This document shows positions 59,501-64,000 of a stretch of 64,000 nucleotides of DNA, piece after piece. Within the stretch, counting starts at the first letter, position 1. Every line of letters begins with the position of its first letter. Source of the stretch: Liolophura sinensis (lineage: Eukaryota; Mollusca; Polyplacophora; Chitonida; Chitonidae). The stretch lies in assembly GCF_032854445.1 (NCBI RefSeq), contig NC_088304.1:4154001-4218000 (forward strand), in the 5' to 3' direction. Under the pieces are notes generated by a model. The model was not told the origin of the DNA and made no database searches. It saw only the letters and a list, made by a program, of their open reading frames with translations. The translations under genes were made by a program, and so were the position numbers.

Positions 59501-62500
59501 TAAAAAGTTCTCAGAGGATCTCCAAAGACTGTGCTAATTTCCAGTCATACCCTCTGATATCTGTTACTTTCTTCCTCAGTTTACGAGCATCACAAAGTCA
59601 GCAACTGTTTGTCTTTGTAGGGAGGTGAAGATGAGCGTGTTTGTTTCGGAATTGGAAAAGGGGAGAAAGTCTGTCCAGTTTTTGATGCAGAGGGTACCTC
59701 ACGTGATTCCATTCAAAGAAGTAAGTATAGGGGTTAAGTGGCTGAGATGAGTTAAGTGGATGAACAGAAGTCGGGAGATTGTCCACGTTCTCCCTTTCTT
59801 AGCTGCTGGGCGGCAGTAATTGGGTGACACTGCTCATAAAGCCATTCAAGTGGTGGTACATGAAGTTTGCAGGAGATGACTTGCCTTACACTTATCTAGC
59901 AATACATATGGGAAAGCACACCAGTTACTGGGCCCAGCACTTCATAGTTTCCCAAAATAAATCAAATATTCTTGAGTACAGCTCCAATCACTAATCAATG
60001 AAATCCAATCAAATCCCAGGCTGAATTTTCATCTTACAAGGCAGCTATGAGGCTTATTGATTGAGGAACCTGAAGAAAGAATTTTAAAAAAACCCACTTT
60101 TCTATGGTCCAGATTAGGTTGCACCAAAACAACACTTTAAACACCCAAGTGTTAAGACAGCAACTGAATTTGATTAACAGAGGCAATTATGTTGAAACAG
60201 AATCCATGAATAACCACACAATTTGCTTTGATTTCAAGCGGTTTTATGACAATGTTTTATTGGTACACGTATTTAGTGTTTCAGTGCATCACGTATTTAA
60301 TGGTTTCTTGTGTAGAAATTCATGTAACATGCCATGAATTACTCTCTTCGATTGTGGAGGTACTGTTTGCTAATGCAAATCATACAAGGTTACACTGATA
60401 TTGCATGTTTGTTTCAGCGGGTGATAATGTTCAGGAAGAATGTAGCCAAAGAGAAGGACTTGTTGGGTCTGACAGAGAGTGCGCACGTGTCCCCTCAGTC
60501 TATCCCTGTCACTGTCCACAGGAGCAGGATCATTGAGGTTCGTGAGGCTCAACAGATAAACACTGTAGTATCCCGCCCCCCCACCCCACCAATCTACCGC
60601 CATCACTCTCCACAGGAGCAGGATACGTAACTTGCTTCTCTCATTACTGTACCTATATTTGTAATATTTTGATTTCTTTTGTTTGTTTGTTCGAAAAATC
60701 TGATATATATTTTTTCTCTTGTAGATATGAAATTTAATTGATTTCCATATTTCTGTGTGATTAAGGGAGAAGTTGGATTGGTATGTGTTACAAAAACCTC
60801 CAGATAACTCTTTAACGTCAAGGACTCTGTGAAAGACTACAACAACTGGTTGATGTCAGCTGCTTATTTAGAGTGGAATATTAATTTGGTAAAATGAAAT
60901 TTAATTCACATTTAGTCATCAACACAGAGTTATCTGATTTAATTTTCTTTTTCAATTTCAGGATGGTTACAGACAATTAGCCTTACTGAACCCAAACACT
61001 CTGAAGGGTATCATTAGAGTCAAGTTCATTAATGAGCAGGTGAGATAATGTTAAATAGAAGAAATTTTGAATGGATTCTTTATTAGCTTTTGAAGTTGAA
61101 AATTGTTTGTGGTAATAATTAATATGGATTTTTTAAGTACTGGAAAGTAGCTACGTCAGTACAGTTTGAATTGTGTTGTCTTTGGACTCGTCACATCATG
61201 TTCATGTGTTTTAACTGTTACTGTTGTAATGTTGTTTGCTAAGTTTGAATGATATCATGACATAAAGTTTATGTTGTCCTTTCTTTTAGTATCCTGAATG
61301 GCGTCTTGGCTTATTTCTGTTTGATTAACCCTAGTATTTGATGTTAGTATACTAAAGATATACTCTCATGTTTACTGGTCCTCACATGCACTGCTATTGA
61401 CATACTCCCTTGTGATTGGCCAGGGTCTTGATGAGGCCGGTATTGATCAGGATGGTGTGTTCAAAGAGTTCCTGGAGGAGACCATCGCTCGGGTGTTTGA
61501 TCCCTCCCTTAATCTGTTCAAAGTAAGTACCTGTCTAACATTCGTAGGCAAAGAAATACAGGTAGCTATGTCTGCAACGTAAAGGTAGTTCACTAAGGTA
61601 TAAAATGTGTGTTTGTTTTACACTTTTGATGTGTATATTGATGTTGATAACCACGACAACTGATGTCATGACCAGTGATAACCACGACCACTGATGTTCA
61701 TGACCATTGATGTCCATGACCACTGATGTCATGACCATTAATGTCCATGAACACTGATGTCATGACTGTATATGTCATGATCATTGATGTCATGACCACT
61801 GATGTCATGACCATTAATGTCCATGACCACTGATGTCATGATCATGAATCTCAGCATTGTGTTTGTGTGATACAGCAGTTATACATTTGACTGTGGCCTT
61901 GATTTAGACATTGGCATACAGTAATGGAACAGAAATAGTGAAGAAAGTAACATTAAACCCAAATTATAGAATTTGGTACCAATATATAAAATGAATACTC
62001 TCATAAACAAATATTCCCAAACTCAAAATCCTTTGTAAGCAAAAGTAATGTGGTTCACCTTGCAATTTATCTCCCTTTTTCCATAACTAAAGAAAACATG
62101 AACACAAAATAAAATCTGTCGTTAGCAAAATTGCCATATCCAGTATTACAGGGATGAGTATGAAATATTTGCATTGTAGGCCACCAGCGAGCAGAAGTTG
62201 TACCCGTCCCCGACCTCCTATATCCAGGAGAACCACCTATGTTTGCTGGAGTTTGTGGGCAAAATGCTGGGCAAGGCTGTGTATGAGGTAATCATGGAAA
62301 TAAATGTCACAAAATATTACTTTCAGTGCTGAAACTTACGATTTTCCAGTAGAATATCATCCCATGTTCCAAGCAAACTTCAATGTACCTTTCTAAAATC
62401 AATAGAATCAGGAAAAATGGGCAAGTTAGTCATGGACGTAATTTATGGTCATTTACGGTACATGTAGAAATCACAAGAGGTCTGTGGAGGCAGGTATTTT

Positions 62501-63543
62501 GACATCTGTCAAAGAGGTGATTTTTTTTATGGTCGTTCATTCCTTTGTCAGTAACTTCACAGAAATAGTTACACACCGATTTAGACGGCACTTTTTGCAA
62601 GGCGCAACTAAGGCAGTGCACCACTTCATTACATTTTCGTGGTGATCTGTACCTTCAAATTCAAATGCCTCATTATGAAAAAATTTGTAGGGTGAAAGTA
62701 AAAGAAAGCTAAATATGAAGTAGGTAAGATAATGGAAAACTATGCATAAAAATACTTTCACTTATTTTTTAAAGATTTTTTTAAGAGTGTTAAAAGGCAT
62801 ACAAATATTTGAATACTATGGTGGGCTTTTTGAGAAATGTGGACAGTGTCTAGGATATCTGACGTCCCATCACCTTTTTGTTTTCTGATGTTTACCAGAA
62901 GGAAGGAATTTTTGAGAACATTATTTCAGTAATCTTTTACTCGTGGGTAAAAAGAGTTATTCCAACATTCAGTGTGGTGATTAGAGTTGGATAAACTATC
63001 GGTGATGTCAAGAGCTCCTAACTTTTGATAGTATCATTCGTAAAGCCCACCTTAGAATTCAGTTGTTTGAGCACCTTTAACTCTTTTCACAAAAAGCTAA
63101 AACAATAAATGAAAGCTTATTTATGCATAGTTTTAAGTGGTCTATTTAGTGATGCCTACTTCGATTTTTAGAGGTCTTTTCCTTGAATGGTTTACAGGTG
63201 GTATACTAATGTCAGATTTGACATTTAGTTTCTTGTTTTGAAAACATGTCAGTATAAACCAGAGATAAGAATTGAAAACAGCCTTTGGCATCTTTCCTAC
63301 ATATGTTTAGTGACATTAATTTCCACAAAATGTGTTTGCTAAGCACCATGATATAGTCTGAGCAGATTTGAGACACCTGTGGTAAGTTTCTGGTTCTGGT
63401 TTCAGGGTATTGTGGTGGACGTCCCGTTCGCCTCTTTCTTCCTCACCCAGATCCTGGGCCACCAATTCAGCATGAACTACAGCTTCCTGGACGAACTGCC
63501 CTCTATGGACTCAGAGCTGTACAAAAGTCTTACCTATATCAAG
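41409..63543 (+). CDS. UBE3B: UBE3B homologue, HECT-type E3 ubiquitin ligase, 25 coding exons, 3' end beyond window
   Basis: 831 codons in frame. Exons: 41409-41522, 42084-42133, 43542-43612, 44864-44928, 45404-45460, 45964-46068, 48583-48682, 49109-49194, 49410-49492, 49922-50027, 50692-50812, 51456-51490, 51881-51910, 52538-52650, 53255-53403, 53617-53772, 54946-55120, 55643-55761, 58908-59022, 59621-59720, 60418-60537, 60962-61039, 61424-61522, 62180-62287, 63406-63543. The protein starts with a helical basic stretch and an IQ-like motif (residues about 33-50) as in human UBE3B. A long alpha-helical middle follows ([12 protein letters not shown] at 362-373, [13 protein letters not shown] at 599-611). 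The HECT N-lobe begins near 708 ([43 protein letters not shown]). The C-lobe with the catalytic cysteine (human total 1068 aa) is outside the window. HECT ligases pass ubiquitin from an E2 through that cysteine to substrate. Several introns hold arrays built from neighbouring exon edges. Confidence 0.95.
41915..41990 (-). mobile_element. short SINE-type tail of a second family
   Basis: (ATGA)n followed by GCTGAACGCCTTGTCAGCAA, TATTGCAGCCATATTG and GGCGATAGGC resembles a GCAATATTCCAGC-type repeat tail common in gastropods. A fragment only; the family call is from memory. Confidence 0.5.
42084..42133 (+). CDS. UBE3B: UBE3B exon 2
   Basis: Codes [16 protein letters not shown], completing the IQ-like motif begun by TKLQ of exon 1. 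Acceptor CTTTCAG, donor TCAG|GTATGA, ends in phase 2. Confidence 0.92.
42134..43541 (+). other. UBE3B: UBE3B intron 2
   Basis: Mostly unique sequence with a diverged SINE at its 3' end (43202). A plus-strand open stretch at 42485-42685 has no recognised domain. Confidence 0.5.
43202..43524 (+). mobile_element. diverged tRNA-headed SINE, second family
   Basis: A head-like TAGCGCAGTGATTTATGGCT with a B-box-like GAGGTTCAAGCCCGGC, a body of about 200 bp, and a tail GCGAAAAATTCTTTAGTATG then ATGTTAAACAGGAATCAACT and AATGAAT. The layout matches the element at 55868. Confidence 0.65.
43542..43612 (+). CDS. UBE3B: UBE3B exon 3 (its donor edge seeds an array)
   Basis: Codes [20 protein letters not shown] and LAP. 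Acceptor TTCGCAG, donor CCCCAG|GTACGG, phase 2 in, phase 1 out. Its last 16 bases plus donor form the first unit of the array that follows. Confidence 0.93.
43596..44427. repeat. UBE3B: 40-bp array made of UBE3B exon-3 donor copies, about 20
   Basis: Units of 39-41 bp read CCCCAGCTTTGTCCCAG then GTACGG and CTCTATATAGTCCATTAC. The first part copies the end of exon 3 (CCCCAGCTTGCCCCAG) and the GTACGG copies its donor. Nearly all copies keep CAG|GTACGG or CAG|GTATGG; one has CAGATACGG. The real donor is the first unit. A 40-bp unit would shift the frame if a later donor were used. Confidence 0.95.
44630..44752 (+). mobile_element. SINE 3' fragment
   Basis: GGTTTCCTCCACTGCCATAA, GAAATATTCTTGAGTGTGG and an (AAAT)n tail. 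Body diverged. Confidence 0.65.
44864..44928 (+). CDS. UBE3B: UBE3B exon 4
   Basis: Codes [20 protein letters not shown] and Q, matching human [20 protein letters not shown]. Acceptor TTGTGAAG, donor ACAG|GTTTGT. Phase 1 in, phase 0 out. Confidence 0.88.
45404..45460 (+). CDS. UBE3B: UBE3B exon 5
   Basis: Codes [19 protein letters not shown] (human RFEKLCRSILSSMDAEN). Acceptor ACTCCAG after a T-run, donor AAG|GTGTGT. Confidence 0.92.
45865..45935 (+). mobile_element. tail fragment of the second SINE family
   Basis: AAAATTGTCAGTGTGGCATT, AAGCCTTTAATC and (ATTC)n mirror the tail of the element at 55868. Confidence 0.5.
45964..46068 (+). CDS. UBE3B: UBE3B exon 6
   Basis: Codes [20 protein letters not shown] and [15 protein letters not shown] (human [34 protein letters not shown]). 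Acceptor ATTTCAG, donor AGA|GTAAGT. Confidence 0.95.
46160..48582. repeat. UBE3B: array of about 25 partial copies of the UBE3B exon-7 acceptor edge
   Basis: Long units (about 115 bp) read TGTCTGTCCTGTTTACAG, then GCCGAGTCCCACTCAGACAT, GAAGGTCATCACAGTCCACC, TCCACATGCTCTTCTCC and TCACACCTCCTGGTAATAAA. They copy the acceptor and about 65 bases of exon 7 ([16 protein letters not shown]). Short units of 97 bp dominate and lack about 17 bp covering the acceptor. Acceptors survive in copies ending at 46841, 48025, 48140, 48352 and 48467, then in the real exon at 48582. The array fills intron 6. Confidence 0.95.
48583..48682 (+). CDS. UBE3B: UBE3B exon 7 (terminal unit of the exon-derived array)
   Basis: Codes [20 protein letters not shown] and [13 protein letters not shown] (human [28 protein letters not shown]). 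Only this copy continues into TWKVLKGKA and the donor GCAG|GTAAGC; upstream copies stop at the CACCTCCTG stage. Ends in phase 1. Confidence 0.95.
48766..48913 (-). mobile_element. SINE 3' half
   Basis: (ATTT)n, GATTGGTGTTTTACACAGTA, AAGAATATTTCACTTATAC and ACCATCCACAGGCAGACC, reverse-oriented, head missing. Confidence 0.82.
49109..49194 (+). CDS. UBE3B: UBE3B exon 8
   Basis: Codes [20 protein letters not shown] and KGLYTLLQ (human [27 protein letters not shown]). Acceptor TTGCCAG, donor CAG|GTAAGC. Confidence 0.96.
49410..49492 (+). CDS. UBE3B: UBE3B exon 9
   Basis: Codes [20 protein letters not shown] and AIMTLAM (human [26 protein letters not shown]). Ends in phase 2 with ATGAG|GTAATT. 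Confidence 0.95.
49847..49885 (+). repeat. UBE3B: decayed duplicate of the UBE3B exon-10 acceptor edge
   Basis: CAATGTTTCAGGCTCCTTTT followed by AGCAACTGATT lies about 64 bases upstream of the real junction CTATGTTTCAGGCCCCTGTT with AGCCGCTGGATT. Acceptor and about 22 exon-like bases are shared imperfectly. Confidence 0.6.
49922..50027 (+). CDS. UBE3B: UBE3B exon 10
   Basis: Codes [20 protein letters not shown] and [15 protein letters not shown] (human [29 protein letters not shown]). Phase 2 in, phase 0 out. Confidence 0.96.
50047..50181 (+). mobile_element. SINE 3' half
   Basis: It follows the exon 10 donor by about 20 bases: AGCCTGCGGATGGTCATG, ACCATAATGCTGGCTGCCAT, ATTCTTGAGTAAGGCGTAAA and (AAAT)n. 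Confidence 0.85.
50692..50812 (+). CDS. UBE3B: UBE3B exon 11
   Basis: Codes [20 protein letters not shown] and [20 protein letters not shown] (human ESLEGCHTLCLMGNL). Acceptor CTTTCAG, donor CTGG|GTAAGT. Confidence 0.94.
50813..51455 (+). other. UBE3B: UBE3B intron 11
   Basis: AT-rich unique sequence; I see no repeat or exon. Confidence 0.5.
51456..51490 (+). CDS. UBE3B: UBE3B exon 12 (micro-exon)
   Basis: 35 nt coding [11 protein letters not shown], corresponding to human GNLLHLGSLSPRVLEEE. Acceptor TTAATTAG, donor GAG|GTAAGT. Phases agree with both neighbours. Confidence 0.9.
51881..51910 (+). CDS. UBE3B: UBE3B exon 13 (micro-exon)
   Basis: 30 nt coding [10 protein letters not shown], corresponding to human GFVSLLTQTL. 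Acceptor TTTTCCAG, donor ATG|GTAAGA. Phase 0 on both sides, so skipping it would keep frame. Confidence 0.88.
52222..52487 (-). mobile_element. complete tRNA-headed SINE
   Basis: Reverse-oriented: (TTTA)n, GATTGGTGTTTTACGCCATA, CCGCAGGTTGCTGGCGGACC, GAACTCACACGGACTGCATT (B-box side) and GCGCTAACCAACTGAGCCAC (A-box side), ending GGCCCC. Same family as 34206, in UBE3B intron 13. Confidence 0.93.
52538..52650 (+). CDS. UBE3B: UBE3B exon 14
   Basis: Codes [20 protein letters not shown] then [17 protein letters not shown], almost identical to human [20 protein letters not shown]. Ends in phase 2. Confidence 0.96.
52651..53254 (+). other. UBE3B: UBE3B intron 14
   Basis: Unique AT-rich sequence, no repeat or exon seen. 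Confidence 0.5.
53255..53403 (+). CDS. UBE3B: UBE3B exon 15
   Basis: Codes [40 protein letters not shown] and RIQTTSPSK (human [25 protein letters not shown]). Acceptor CTTTCAG, donor AAAG|GTAAGG. Confidence 0.95.
53617..53772 (+). CDS. UBE3B: UBE3B exon 16
   Basis: Codes [40 protein letters not shown] and [11 protein letters not shown] (human [20 protein letters not shown]). Donor GGGG|GTATGG, ends in phase 1. Confidence 0.94.
53868..54945. repeat. UBE3B: 106-bp array of 10 decoy copies of the UBE3B exon-17 acceptor edge
   Basis: Each unit has TTTGTTCTGTTACAG then GACTGAGTTATCAGGAGGAC, CTGTTACCTAACCTGTGGTA and a stretch to CCTGTGGTCT. It copies the acceptor and about 75 bases of exon 17 ([18 protein letters not shown] type), followed by a TGTGCTCAGTGTGTGTATG spacer. 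Exon-like starts fall at 53880, 53986, 54088, 54194, 54300, 54410, 54520, 54626, 54736 and 54840, then the real exon at 54946. All ten acceptors are intact. Unit lengths of 102-110 bp are mostly not divisible by three, so reading through from an upstream acceptor soon meets a stop. No good donor is seen inside the units. Confidence 0.96.
54946..55120 (+). CDS. UBE3B: UBE3B exon 17 (terminal unit of the exon-derived array)
   Basis: Codes [40 protein letters not shown] and [17 protein letters not shown] (human [25 protein letters not shown]). Only this last copy runs on into LKSFLEML and the donor CAC|GTAAGA. Ends in phase 2. Confidence 0.96.
55530..55561 (+). repeat. UBE3B: single upstream duplicate of the UBE3B exon-18 acceptor edge
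   Basis: TCATTATGTACAG then GATTTTAGATGAGGTGG is repeated exactly about 100 bases downstream at the true junction (AG at 55641-55642). The duplicate continues GAATTCTGCG where the exon has AAATCTTTGAG. Confidence 0.85.
55643..55761 (+). CDS. UBE3B: UBE3B exon 18
   Basis: Codes [20 protein letters not shown] and [19 protein letters not shown] (human [35 protein letters not shown]). Ends in phase 1 at ATGG|GTATGT. Confidence 0.96.
55868..56222 (+). mobile_element. tRNA-headed SINE of a second family
   Basis: The head has CCGATAGCGCAGTTGGTGGA (A box) and GGGTCAATCCTGGGTCGAG (B-box side). The tail reads GACTGAAAAATTGTTAAGTA, CGACATTAAACCCCAAGCAC and (TCAC)n. About 350 bp, in UBE3B intron 18, same strand as the gene. 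Confidence 0.85.
56985..58566. repeat. UBE3B: 41-bp tandem array, about 38 copies (UBE3B intron 18)
   Basis: Units read CATGTACCCAAACATGCACC, TAGATCGGCTGACGTTCCTC and C. Variants are mostly CpG-related (CACC/CACG/CGCC, ATCGG/ATTGG) and CCCATG/ACATG/GCATG. No similarity to exons 18 or 19 is seen. Confidence 0.96.
58908..59022 (+). CDS. UBE3B: UBE3B exon 19
   Basis: Codes [20 protein letters not shown] and [17 protein letters not shown] (human [22 protein letters not shown]). Phase 1 in, phase 2 out. Confidence 0.96.
59023..59620 (+). other. UBE3B: UBE3B intron 19
   Basis: Unique AT-rich sequence, no repeat or exon seen. Confidence 0.5.
59621..59720 (+). CDS. UBE3B: UBE3B exon 20
   Basis: Codes [20 protein letters not shown] and [13 protein letters not shown] (human LILQYIPHVIPHKN). 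Acceptor TTTGTAG, donor GAA|GTAAGT. Confidence 0.95.
60418..60537 (+). CDS. UBE3B: UBE3B exon 21
   Basis: Codes [20 protein letters not shown] and [20 protein letters not shown] (human [20 protein letters not shown] and ITIRRSRMLE). The donor GAG|GTTCGT is weak; it keeps phase 0 and the family match. The frame would stay open past it for about 30 codons with low-complexity sequence. Confidence 0.92.
60962..61039 (+). CDS. UBE3B: UBE3B exon 22 (HECT start)
   Basis: Codes [20 protein letters not shown] and KFINEQ (human [27 protein letters not shown]), the start of the HECT domain. Confidence 0.96.
61424..61522 (+). CDS. UBE3B: UBE3B exon 23 (HECT N-lobe)
   Basis: Codes [20 protein letters not shown] and [13 protein letters not shown], nearly identical to human [19 protein letters not shown]. 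Phase 0 on both sides. Confidence 0.97.
61640..61850. repeat. UBE3B: imperfect CATGACCACTGATGTC array (UBE3B intron 23)
   Basis: About 12 copies of an approximately 16-18-bp motif with ATTAATGTC, ATTGATGTC and ACTGATGTC variants, right after an AACCACGACAACTGATG start. Confidence 0.85.
62180..62287 (+). CDS. UBE3B: UBE3B exon 24 (HECT N-lobe)
   Basis: Codes [20 protein letters not shown] and [16 protein letters not shown] (human [30 protein letters not shown]). Phase 0 on both sides. Confidence 0.97.
62302..62460 (+). repeat. dispersed repeat, copy 2
   Basis: Second copy of the approximately 160-bp element at 35486-35652, in the same orientation, in UBE3B intron 24. The rest of that intron (to 63405) is AT-rich with nothing recognised. 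Confidence 0.85.
63406..63543 (+). CDS. UBE3B: UBE3B exon 25 (HECT N-lobe; donor edge seeds an array)
   Basis: Codes [40 protein letters not shown] and SLTYIK (human LPSLDSEFYKNLTSIK). Donor TCAAG|GTACAA. The last about 24 bases are the first unit of the array that follows. Remaining exons lie beyond the window. Confidence 0.96.
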
Positions 63544-64000
63544 GTACAAAAGTCTTGTCCACACTTCACCTCTATTTTCAAATGTCTCACTTAAATCAAG
63601 CTTAGTACAAAAGTCTCACTTATCTGAAGAGTACAAATGTCTCACTTATCTCAAGGTACACAAGTCTCACTGATCACAAGGTACGAAAGCCTCACTTCTC
63701 TCAAGGTACAAATGTCTCACTTATCTGAAGAGTACAAATGTCTCACTTATCTCAAGGTACACAAGTCTCACTTATCACAAGGTACGAAAGCCTCACTTCT
63801 CTCAAGGTACAAATGTCTCACTTATCTGAAGAGTACAAATGTCTCATTTATCTCAAGGTAAACAAGTCTCACTTATCTCAAGGTACAAATGTCTCCCTTA
63901 GCTCAAGGTACAAATGTCTCACTTATCTGAAGTGTACAAATGTCTCACTTATCTCAAGGTAAACAAGTTTCACTTATCTCAAGGTACAAATGTCTCCCTT
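63519..64000. repeat. UBE3B: 25-bp array made of UBE3B exon-25 donor copies, about 18, running off the window
   Basis: Units TACAAATGTCTCACTTATCT then CAAGG copy the exon end TACAAAAGTCTTACCTATAT then CAAGG. Many copies keep CAAG|GTAC, like the real donor. Others read GAAGAGTAC or CAAGGTAAAC, altering or losing it. The far end of the array is not in the window. Confidence 0.94.

Noticed and set aside
63406..63543. UBE3B lacking its catalytic cysteine, suggesting a pseudogene
   Set aside because: All 25 exons are intact and in phase. The C-lobe is simply beyond the window edge.

Overview
The window looks like animal nuclear DNA, most likely from a mollusc or close lophotrochozoan relative. 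The evidence is AT-rich DNA, two intron-rich genes with canonical GT/AG junctions, and many tRNA-headed SINE copies whose tails resemble elements I know from molluscan genomes. The phylum is an inference; no species can be named.

Layout. Positions 1-4778 hold a 1.9-kb array of 36-bp units and unassigned DNA. At 4779-5471 (+) is a single-exon KCTD7/KCTD14-like BTB protein, followed by a long possible 3' UTR or downstream region. From 15429 to 38227 (-) lies a complete 25-exon RBM19 homologue (MRD1-type six-RRM ribosome-biogenesis protein, about 924 aa). A 3.2-kb gap separates it head-to-head from UBE3B (+), a HECT E3 ligase whose first 25 coding exons (831 aa, 41409-63543) are present. The C-lobe with the catalytic cysteine lies beyond the window. 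The KCTD gene and RBM19 are convergent. The three genes belong to different pathways (adaptor, rRNA processing, ubiquitin ligation) and no functional cluster is implied. I recall that human UBE3B and RBM19 both lie on 12q24, so loose ancestral linkage is possible.

Roughly a quarter of the window, by my own summing, is tandem arrays with units of about 18 to 110 bp. The main observation is that at least five arrays are built from the exon/intron junction beside them. Their units carry the splice site plus part of the exon edge, all copies lie on the intron side, and the functional exon edge is the terminal unit. The cases are RBM19 exon 19 (acceptor, about 25 copies), UBE3B exon 3 (donor, about 20), UBE3B exon 7 (acceptor, about 25), UBE3B exon 17 (acceptor, 10 decoys) and UBE3B exon 25 (donor, running off the window). 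UBE3B exon 18 has a two-copy version and exon 10 a decayed one. The genes therefore sit beside long ladders of decoy splice sites.

Other points are two single-base frame disruptions in homopolymers of the last two RBM19 exons (real or assembly errors), a 240-bp fold-back element in RBM19 intron 3, a young SINE with a 12-bp target-site duplication, and higher-order periodicity in several arrays. The long open frames across arrays are by-products of units divisible by three and are not annotated as genes.
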